DNA from: a bacterium
GTDB taxonomy: Bacteria > Patescibacteriota > Microgenomatia > Daviesbacterales > UBA10151
Assembly (NCBI GenBank): GCA_021790255.1
Contig: JAJYIE010000010.1
Coordinates: 1-34,538 of the forward strand
Reading direction: 5' to 3'
DNA length: 34,538 bases
Shown here: positions 18,671 through 26,343 of the stretch, one piece after another
Numbering within the stretch: position 1 is the stretch's first letter
Layout of the letters: each line of letters begins with the position of its first letter
Program-made: the position numbers and the translations under genes
Notes under the pieces: model-generated
Databases searched by the model: none
Told to the model about the DNA's origin: nothing
The model's input: the letters and a program-made list of their open reading frames with translations, nothing else

Positions 18671-19806
18671 TAATTTCCAGATTCTGATATGGTACTCTAA
18701 ATTTAGCCATTTGTGTAGAGACTGTTACCAAAGTACTCTTCAAACCGGAAGGCAGCAGGGTCGGTGTTTCGTCTATTGCAACAATTTTTCCCTGTCTTCC
18801 CACCCCCGGAGGGCTGACCAGACGCACCAAACCTCCAACCTGCAAAGCTGCCAAGTCGATGTCCAGAGCAGGCTCAACCGTAGTTGAAACCGGCAGCCTG
18901 GTCCGCCGGACCAGGGCAATGCTGTTCGGATCACCGCTGGGTAGGATCAGCCGAGCCCGATTGCCGTCCATAATGCCAAAACGGCGGTCATATTCCTGTA
19001 AAAGTTCAAAAATATCATCTCCAATAGGGATAGAACCAAAACCTTCAGTCACCATTAAAGTCAACCCGACATCCGACCAGTGTTTTTTAAACAAATTCCA
19101 GTCCCCACCCACCATTGAGCGGTAATCACAAGAGTTAGTGCCTCCTGAAATTATCCCCACAACCCGGCTGCTAATAGCTTGTTCTAAGGCTTCCTGGAAA
19201 ACCAATGACCCCCCTACCACAATCTGGCCGCGCATTTGCTCAGTAATTTGCCGTGATGAAATCAGCTCGTCTGGCCGGCCCAGTACCCGAATAATCCCCT
19301 CCCGCTCCCTACCTGAACCAAACACTCCGTAGATTATACTTGCCACTGTCTTAATTAAAATTGTCCCAGTCGTAGGGTTTATCTCCTCCACAATTCCGTA
19401 AACCCCGCTTGCCAGCTTGCTTACTTTCGGCAGCAGTTTAATGCGCAATATCCCGGACCCTTCATCATAATAGTCAACCAATCCGTCAACCGGCGACAAG
19501 AAGATTTTCCGGCGCAGGCCAAAAAGTACTTCCCGGGCAGCCAGCAATTCCCCTTGGTAAATAATCTGCCCCAGCGGGCGTTTCAGGAAACGCAGAGCCT
19601 GTTTGGGAGAAACCCGTAGCTCATGGGCTAAATTAAAAGAGCGGAAACCTGCTGAAGACTGGCCCTCCCCGATGATATCACCCGGGCTTACTTCCTGCCC
19701 AGTCATAATGCTGATCCTCCCTTTACCCTGAGGCAAAGAGCGTTTAACTCTAATTACAGCATCCTTTTTGACCCGCACGCGGGAGCTAGTGAACAGCTGA
19801 TCCATT
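18663..19806 (-). CDS. Conserved hypothetical protein; barrel-sandwich/SH3-like segments, function unknown
   Basis: MDQLFTSSRVRVKKDAVIRVKRSLPQGKGRISIMTGQEVSPGDIIGEG...; internal IVGGSLVFQEALEQAISSRVVGIISGG and LTLMVTEGFGSIPIGDDIFELLQ; KOW-like end LVRLVSPPGVGRQGKIVAIDE. ORF runs from 19910; start at the overlap with upstream gene chosen. Confidence 0.7.
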
Positions 19807-20454
19807 GCCCTCCTTAGCCATACGGGTATCAATAATAACCCCCAGGCTTCCCCCGGAAACAGACAGATTAATATCCTTTTTGCCCTGCAGAGTAGCCGAT
19901 TCAGAAACAAATCCTATCTCCACTTTCTCTGAGAAAGCAGGCAGGCTCATTACGCTGCCAATGCCGATCTCGTATTTTTGCTCACCCAAACGGAAACGCA
20001 CCTCCCCTGCCTCATCCAGGATTTGCGGCCTAATCAGGGTGCCGGCCACCTTCTCCTCCGTTTCTGATTTAACCAGCAGGCTGATTACCCCTTCAGGTTC
20101 CAAGCCGTCAATAAATACCCGCGCCAGGCGTGGTAAGTCCGGGACGTATTTTAAAAACCGAGCAGGGATAACAATCTTTTGGGAATTTACATCAAAGTAT
20201 TTTTGCGGCTGGAATTTTACTACTTCCCGAAGCAGTGCCAGATCAAATTCCAAATCCTGCGGTGTTACCGGAACTCCGTAGGGATAAAGTATGCGGTTGC
20301 CCAAGCGGTTTTCCAGAATCTGAGGATTGCCTTTCCAATGCAGCCATTCTCTGATCTTTTCTACTGAGATCAAATCCAAGTCTGTAAAGTCATCAAAAAG
20401 TCCTGTCAACTTGGGCATTGCTTCTAGTTTAAATTCAAAAAGAGAATCTGGCAA
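19786..20454 (-). CDS. Conserved hypothetical resembling the C-terminal part of MutL/GlmL-type proteins
   Basis: 222 aa, TTG start; ends LSVSGGSLGVIIDTRMAKEGNGSAVH; 3' end overlaps the start of the downstream gene. Confidence 0.55.
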   Translation of the reverse strand: MPDSLFEFKLEAMPKLTGLFDDFTDLDLISVEKIREWLHWKGNPQILENRLGNRILYPYGVPVTPQDLEFDLALLREVVKFQPQKYFDVNSQKIVIPARFLKYVPDLPRLARVFIDGLEPEGVISLLVKSETEEKVAGTLIRPQILDEAGEVRFRLGEQKYEIGIGSVMSLPAFSEKVEIGFVSESATLQGKKDINLSVSGGSLGVIIDTRMAKEGNGSAVH

Positions 20455-20490
20455 GTTGGCTTTAGGGGCGCATTAACTTGGTCTCCCCGA

Positions 20491-20560
20491 CCCGGATCAA
20501 GTCCGGAGCAGTTTTAATCGAGGATTCCCGCATGCAGGCACGTCTTTCGCGGGATGACAG
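20491..20560. repeat. REP-like intergenic palindromes
   Basis: CCGGA-TCAAG-TCCGG hairpin (20492-20506) and TCCCGC...GCGGGA hairpin (20526-20554) followed by tgacag. Confidence 0.6.
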
Positions 20561-20578
20561 AGAGGGAGAGAAACCAGG

Positions 20579-20947
20579 TTAAACCCTAACGGCAAACGGC
20601 AGGATAGCCAAGAAGCGCGCCCGTTTAATCTCCTTGGCTACCCGGCGCTGGTGCTTACTGCAGGTACCGGTACGGGTGCGGGCATGAATCCGTCCGCGGT
20701 CAGAAAGAAAGCGGCGAAGAGACGCTGCATCCCAGTAATGAGGATCATTTTTACCGACGCAAAACTGGCAGTACTTTTTCGCCGGCCTTTTAACAGCTTC
20801 CTCTTTTTGCTCACCGGGAGCAACCGTTTCCGGCGTAACCGGCTTTGTCTTTGCTTCATCAACCCGAGGCTTTACCTTTACCTGCTGCGCTTCCTCGGAA
20901 GCGGCAGACAGCTTCACTCTTGATGTAACTTTTCTGACTGTAGCCAT
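20579..20947 (-). CDS. rpsR: 30S ribosomal protein S18 with N-terminal extension
   Basis: KYCQFCVGKNDPHYWDAASLRRFLSDRGRIHARTRTGTCSKHQRRVAKEIKRARFLAILPF preceded by about 57 extra residues. Confidence 0.95.
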   Translation of the reverse strand: MATVRKVTSRVKLSAASEEAQQVKVKPRVDEAKTKPVTPETVAPGEQKEEAVKRPAKKYCQFCVGKNDPHYWDAASLRRFLSDRGRIHARTRTGTCSKHQRRVAKEIKRARFLAILPFAVRV

Positions 20948-20995
20948 ATTAGTAGGGATTATACACTGCTTTTGGGGCGCAGAGCAAGAGTAAGA

Positions 20996-21577
20996 CTAAA
21001 AAGGTAGATCTTCGTCCGGGTTGACATCTTCATCAACCGGAGCCTTGCCAGCCGTTTTCGTCTTGGGCTTTTCCTCTTCCGCATCGCTTTCAGCTTCCGG
21101 CTCTTCCTTTTTCTCTTCTTTCTTGGAAGAAGTCTGGCTGTCATCGGCAGCCTTGGCAGCTGGTGCTGCCTGAGTGTTGTCAGCGGGAGCAGTCAGGCCG
21201 GCAGCGCTTAGAATATCTTCTCCTACATCCTCTCCGCCGGCACTTCTGCTGGTCAAGACAAGCATATCTTCCAGCACAATTTCTGCATCGCGGCGTTTTT
21301 GGCCGTCCTGGGTTTCCCATTCCCGGTATTGCAACCTCCCGGACATAAACACCCGGGAACCTTTCTTGAGAAGCTGATTGCAAAGTTCGGCTAACTTGGC
21401 CCAGGCTACAATACGGTGAAAATCCACATCTTCTTTCCTCTCGCCCTCGGAAACATAGGTCCGGTTTGTGGCCAGACCAATTGTGCAGACTGCAGTACCA
21501 TTAGGGGTATATCTAAGTTCCGGGTCGCGGGTCAGATTACCTATTAGCTCAACTCTATTCCAAGATCTTGATGCCAT
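20996..21577 (-). CDS. ssb: Single-stranded DNA-binding protein
   Basis: SWNRVELIGNLTRDPELRYTPNGTAVCTIGLATNR OB-fold; acidic tail DEDLPF. Confidence 0.96.
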   Translation of the reverse strand: MASRSWNRVELIGNLTRDPELRYTPNGTAVCTIGLATNRTYVSEGERKEDVDFHRIVAWAKLAELCNQLLKKGSRVFMSGRLQYREWETQDGQKRRDAEIVLEDMLVLTSRSAGGEDVGEDILSAAGLTAPADNTQAAPAAKAADDSQTSSKKEEKKEEPEAESDAEEEKPKTKTAGKAPVDEDVNPDEDLPF

Positions 21578-21615
21578 ACAATAATTTTAAATTCTAAATT
21601 TCAGATTCCTGAAGA

Positions 21616-21885
21616 TTAGACTCGAACGAGCAAAAATCTGAGGATATCTTCCTCAATTTTTAGGGCTTTGTCAAGAGGGGCGGCTGCAGTCGGGTCAACG
21701 GAAAACAAGTAATGAACATAGTATCCTTTTTTCTGGTGCTTAATATGGAAGGCCAGATCACGCACCCCCCACTCTTCCTCTTTTTCCAGCTTGCCAAATT
21801 TTTTCGTGACAGAATCCAGAACCTCCTTGCGGGCCTTTTCATCCAGATCGGATTTCAAAATTAATGTTAAAGCATAACTGTTCAT
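21616..21885 (-). CDS. rpsF: 30S ribosomal protein S6
   Basis: NSYALTLILKSDLDEKARKEVLDSVTKKFG...WGVRDLAFHIKHQKKGYYVHYLFS; directly upstream of ssb. Confidence 0.93.
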   Translation of the reverse strand: MNSYALTLILKSDLDEKARKEVLDSVTKKFGKLEKEEEWGVRDLAFHIKHQKKGYYVHYLFSVDPTAAAPLDKALKIEEDILRFLLVRV

Positions 21886-21958
21886 CTAACTGGTAGATTT
21901 TACTAGGAAAAGCTCCGGAATTCAATAGAGTGCAGTTTAACATCACCTCAGTTTGCAG

Positions 21959-23113
21959 CTATGTGTCATTAGGGCCGGCGGTACACAACTCGGCCAAAAT
22001 TTGCTTAACCGGGACAATACCCTGTTCCCGGGAGCGGTAAGCATTGGACCCACAGAAGACCAGACCATTTTCCACATCTCCTTCAAAAGCCTTAACCAAC
22101 CGGTCGATAATACAAAAATGGCTTCCGCACTTACTTTCCCGGCATAAACACCTGGTCAGGCAATTCACCTTACACCGGTCATGAACCAGGCCTTCTTTCA
22201 GCTCATGCAGGAACTTATTATAAATTGCTCTTCCCGGGTAACCAACCGGACTGTCAACTAAAACAATATCTCCATTGGTGTATCCTTCTCTCATTGGGCC
22301 AACCCGCTTGGCCTGCAGATACATTTGCTTAAAACTTTCCGGCGCCGCGCATTCCGGTGTGCAAACAAACCGGGTAGCCATTTGGACACCATTCCCGCCC
22401 CAACCTAAAACCCGGTCAATATCCGCGCGGTCCCAAACTCCACCAGCTCCGATAATCGGAATCTCCCAGCCATGCTCAGCCAACCTCTTCCGGAGTGATG
22501 GCACAGTACTTTCCAAAGTCAGAGTTTGTCGGTAGACTTTATCGCGGCTAGCTCCTAAATGTCCGCCCGCATCTTTTGGTGCCTCCAGAACAATTGCATC
22601 AGGCAGCCTCCCCTTCCCTTCTCTCCACCAAGCTTTAGTCATCAATATCGCCGCGAGGTCAGCAGAGGCCATCAAAATCAGAGCCACTTCCGGATGGTCG
22701 GCAATCCACTGCGGCACGCCTTCATGAAAGCCCGCTCCCACAACCAGATAATTGATTTTCGACCTCTCACCACCGGTGGCAACAGCAGCCCTGATAACCG
22801 GTTTATGCCAGCGGGCGGCCATCAGGACATTTACCCCCAGAATTCCGTCAGGACTTATCTCCCGGGCGAGGTTAATTTCATTTTCAATCGCCCGGCAATC
22901 GGCATCCCGAAACGAGCGGGCGAGTTTCCGGTTGGCGGTTAAAAAGCCCCGTCCGACCCCGCCGATCGTGCCCATCCCACCGGCATTAGCCACTGCCGCC
23001 GCCAGTTCTGCTCCCCCGGTGCCAATTGACATCCCGCCCAAAATGACGGGGTATCTGCTGACATATTCACCGATGCGCAGTTGTGGTAATTGTCTTTCTG
23101 CTTCCGAAAACAT
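21959..23113 (-). CDS. Nitronate monooxygenase / NAD(P)H-dependent flavin oxidoreductase family
   Basis: YPVILGGMSIGTGGAELAAAVANAGGMGTIGG; APKDAGGHLG; IIGAGGVWDRADIDRVLGWGGNGVQMATRFVCTPE; Cys-containing C-terminus (RCKVNCLTRCLCRESKCGSHFCI). Confidence 0.85.
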   Translation of the reverse strand: MFSEAERQLPQLRIGEYVSRYPVILGGMSIGTGGAELAAAVANAGGMGTIGGVGRGFLTANRKLARSFRDADCRAIENEINLAREISPDGILGVNVLMAARWHKPVIRAAVATGGERSKINYLVVGAGFHEGVPQWIADHPEVALILMASADLAAILMTKAWWREGKGRLPDAIVLEAPKDAGGHLGASRDKVYRQTLTLESTVPSLRKRLAEHGWEIPIIGAGGVWDRADIDRVLGWGGNGVQMATRFVCTPECAAPESFKQMYLQAKRVGPMREGYTNGDIVLVDSPVGYPGRAIYNKFLHELKEGLVHDRCKVNCLTRCLCRESKCGSHFCIIDRLVKAFEGDVENGLVFCGSNAYRSREQGIVPVKQILAELCTAGPNDT

Positions 23114-23145
23114 TTCGATAGTAAAGGGACAGGGTGAGCAGATTA

Positions 23146-24240
23146 CTAACTGACCATAAATTCTACCACGTCGCCGTCCTGAATCTGATAATCCTTTCCC
23201 TCAGTCCTGATCCAGCCTCTTTGTTTAGCCTCGGCGTACGACCCGGCCTCAATTAACTTTTCATAAGAGATAGCCTGCACTCGGATAAAACCTTTCTCAA
23301 AGTCGGTGTGTATCACCCCAGCTGCCTGCGGCGCTTTCGTGCCCCACTTGATCGTCCAAGCCCGGACCTCCTTTTTGCCAGCAGTTAAAAAGGAAATCAG
23401 GCCCAGCAACCGGTAAGCTTTGACCACCAACCGCTCCAGCCCCGTCTGTTCAATCCCCATCTCATGCAGGTATTCTTTTCTGTCCTCCCCCGTATAATCA
23501 GCCAGTTCTTCTTCCAACCTGGCAGAGATGACTATTTCATTTTCATTATATTCTCGATCGAGAACTTTTTGTAAATATTCATTCTCGCTTACATTCAAAA
23601 CGTACAGCATCGGCTTGATAGTCAAAAGCGGTAAGGTCTTAAACCATGCAGCAATCCGCTCATCCCCGATCTCATATTTCCCAACCACTTTTCCAGCCTC
23701 CAACTCTCCTTCTAATTGTTGCAATATCTCCAGTCTGGCTTGATCCAACGGATCATGAGTAGTCCGGGCTAATTTTTCTTGGGCAGAAACCAGTTTTTCA
23801 ATAGTCTGAAGATCCGCCAAGGCCAATTCTGTCTCAATGACTAACTTATCCTCATCCGGATTAACTGAACCTTCCCGGATGATATCCGGATCCGCAAAAT
23901 CACGAACCACCTGGATAATGGCATCAACTTCCCGGATATGGGATAAAAACTGGTTGCCTAAACCGGCGCCCTGGTGAGCTCCCTTAACCAGCCCGGCAAT
24001 ATCGACAAATTCGACAACAGCCGGAACCAAAGGTGGCAAAGAATCCATCTTTTCCTCATCCTTGACCAATTCCGCCAGTTTCAAAAGCCGTTCATCCGGC
24101 ACCGCTACCACCCCGACATTCGGCTCGATAGTAGCAAAAGGGTAATTGGCCGACAAAGCAACACGCTTTTTTAACAGCGCGTTAAAAAGAGTGCTTTTCC
24201 CAACATTTGGTAATCCAACGATTCCTACTCTTAATTTCAT
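23146..24240 (-). CDS. ychF: Redox-regulated GTPase/ATPase YchF
   Basis: MKLRVGIVGLPNVGKSTLFNALLKKRVALSANYPFATIEPNVGVVAVPDERL; FVDIAGLVKGAHQGAGLGNQFLSHIREVDAI; TGS-like C-terminus. Confidence 0.97.
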   Translation of the reverse strand: MKLRVGIVGLPNVGKSTLFNALLKKRVALSANYPFATIEPNVGVVAVPDERLLKLAELVKDEEKMDSLPPLVPAVVEFVDIAGLVKGAHQGAGLGNQFLSHIREVDAIIQVVRDFADPDIIREGSVNPDEDKLVIETELALADLQTIEKLVSAQEKLARTTHDPLDQARLEILQQLEGELEAGKVVGKYEIGDERIAAWFKTLPLLTIKPMLYVLNVSENEYLQKVLDREYNENEIVISARLEEELADYTGEDRKEYLHEMGIEQTGLERLVVKAYRLLGLISFLTAGKKEVRAWTIKWGTKAPQAAGVIHTDFEKGFIRVQAISYEKLIEAGSYAEAKQRGWIRTEGKDYQIQDGDVVEFMVS

Positions 24241-24394
24241 ATCCCATATTTAGGTTGTTTACAGGTATATGTCCCATAACCTCCACCTAATTTTTTGTTC
24301 CTTTCATCACTATTTTATCAATTATGTCCCTGATTAACAAAGACTTTGATGGATAATTTAAGCTTCCCAACACCTCTTTTACTTCTTGGCAAAA

Positions 24395-24592
24395 TTATCT
24401 TAACTCTACATTGTCAATATTTATATCTTTACTAGGAGTATTTAACTTTTTAAGGTCTTCTTCATCGGCTTTTCTTCTTCTTTTTACTTCATTAATCATT
24501 TCCTTATAGAGTTTATGAGTTATTTCACCTACTCCAAAAGACTTAACATAGCGTCTTTCTTCATCTAGCAAGTAGACGTAAGACACTTTCAT
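24395..24592 (-). CDS. Small charged hypothetical protein
   Basis: 65-aa ORF rich in K/E, in an otherwise non-coding gap beside the IS3 fragment; no family recognised. Confidence 0.3.
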   Translation of the reverse strand: MKVSYVYLLDEERRYVKSFGVGEITHKLYKEMINEVKRRRKADEEDLKKLNTPSKDINIDNVELR

Positions 24593-24676
24593 CTTCTAAT
24601 ATTTACCCTAATATCTTTCTCTACAGAATTACTCTTGCTTTTCGAGGTTTAGGAGTAGTGAAAGAAAACTCAAATT

Positions 24677-25194
24677 CTAAATATGGGTTAAAGTATCATC
24701 CTCTTCCGTATGGATCCTTTCAATTTCCTTGGCCATCAAATCATCCTTAATCTCCAAAACTCTCTCCCGGTAGAAACTGCCCCGGTTAAAATTTAGAGTC
24801 CGAGCCAAGACGCTGATACCGTATGAGCCTTCAGACAGAGAGCGCAGCTTGTAAGCCAATGCTACTTTCTCTCCCACCTTTAGCCTAAAAGCCCCGGAAC
24901 TTTTTTAAAGATCTCGTTTTGAACAGTCAGCTCGCCAATAATTCGTTTTAACTCATCCGGTGATTCCCCCGGCTTGTAACCGTTAGCCCGGGCTTTACCT
25001 TGAGGACTTCTTTTATCTTCAAAGGCTACCGCCACCTTCTCATTAAACTCTTTTCTCCAACGGATAATTACTGAAGTAACAATGCCGAACTTCCGGGACA
25101 CTGCCTCCAGAGTAGTATCCCGCTGCAGACTTTCTAAAACTACCCGCAGTTTTTGTTCAGGAGTAAATTTTCTTCTCTGAATCCCTTGATCCAT
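24677..25194 (-). mobile_element. IS3-family transposase, left fragment: complete orfA plus first ~70 codons of orfB
   Basis: orfA (24880-25194): RRKFTPEQKLRVVLESLQRDTTLEAVSRKFGIVTSVIIRWRKEF. orfB start GEKVALAYKLRSLSEGSYGISVLARTLNFNRGSFYRERV...IERIHTEEDDTLT, then homology stops. A6G slippery run at 24900-24906. Confidence 0.88.
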
Positions 25195-25225
25195 ACCCTC
25201 TCCTTCCGTTAAATTTTCTGCCGTT

Positions 25226-26320
25226 TTAATACCTTAATCTACTGTTTGGTATATCAGGTACTAGATAGTCTACTATTCTTTTCCCAACATTGCCGTCTCC
25301 ATAGGGGTGTTGCCAGTTTGTCTGGTTATTTAACATCCTAGTAGCACCTGATAATATAGTTTTTGGTTTGTTTCCTACCAGCAGGTTGCTACCTATCTCT
25401 AACGTCTCAGGTCTTTCAGTATTATTTCTAATGGTAAGGCATGGTACACCTAAAATACACGCTTCCTCCTGTAAACCGCCTGAATCGGTTATTATAAGGC
25501 TGGCCCTTTTTTCTAAGTTAATCATGCTTAGATAACCTAAAGGTGAAATAATTTTTATCTTATTTGTATCAACTGATATTTTAAATTTTTTCATTTGTTT
25601 GGCAGATCTAGGATGTGTCGGAAAAATAATATATTGGTTAAATCTATCAGCAACATTCTCTAGTGACTTGACTAGTTGCCTAAATATCTTTTGATTATCA
25701 ACATTTGATGGCCGATGAAGGGTTAAAAGCATATAAGGTTGATCATATAATTTGTTTTTATCATGTAACGCCTTCTGTATGTTTTGGTAGAGTACATCAA
25801 CTATTGTGTTACCGGTAATAAATATTTTGTTTTCTTCCATACCCTCATTAATTAGTATTTTTCTCTGGTTCTCGGTTGGACAAAATAAGGCATTTGATAT
25901 TCTGTCAATCAAAATTCGATTGATTTCCTCTGGCATTTCCATATCATAACTTCTTAAACCTGCTTCAACGTGCCCAAGCTTAATCTTTAACTTACTTGTA
26001 GCCAAAGCACCGGCCAAAGCTGAGTTAGTATCACCTTGGACGATCACCCAAGTTGGTTTTTCCTTTATTAAGATCTGTTCAATTTTAATCAACATTTTGC
26101 CGACCATCTTACCATGATAGTAATCGGAATTTATTCCTAGATTGTATTTAGGGTTAGGTAAGCTTAATTCCTGAAAAAACATTCTGTCCATATTTGCATA
26201 GTAATGCTGATTTGTGTGAATTATGAAGAAGTTGACTTTTCTTGATACTAACTCATGGATGATAGAGTAAAACTTAATAATCTCCGGTCTAGTTCCAAGT
26301 ATAATTCCAATCTTAAGCAT
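25226..26320 (-). CDS. wecB: UDP-N-acetylglucosamine 2-epimerase (non-hydrolysing)
   Basis: GIILGTRPEIIKFYSIIHEL; VQGDTNSALAGALA; HVEAGLRSYDMEMPEEINRILIDRISNALFCPTE; ITDSGGLQEEACILGVPCLTIRNNTERPET. Confidence 0.96.
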   Translation of the reverse strand: MLKIGIILGTRPEIIKFYSIIHELVSRKVNFFIIHTNQHYYANMDRMFFQELSLPNPKYNLGINSDYYHGKMVGKMLIKIEQILIKEKPTWVIVQGDTNSALAGALATSKLKIKLGHVEAGLRSYDMEMPEEINRILIDRISNALFCPTENQRKILINEGMEENKIFITGNTIVDVLYQNIQKALHDKNKLYDQPYMLLTLHRPSNVDNQKIFRQLVKSLENVADRFNQYIIFPTHPRSAKQMKKFKISVDTNKIKIISPLGYLSMINLEKRASLIITDSGGLQEEACILGVPCLTIRNNTERPETLEIGSNLLVGNKPKTILSGATRMLNNQTNWQHPYGDGNVGKRIVDYLVPDIPNSRLRY

Positions 26321-26343
26321 TAATTTTCCTATTTAAGCTTGTT

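Noticed and set aside
19805-20281. 158-aa plus-strand ORF antisense to the MutL-C-like gene
   Set aside because: The antisense frame has Ser/Arg/Pro-rich shadow composition; the minus-strand ORF pair is coherent and overlapping in operon style.
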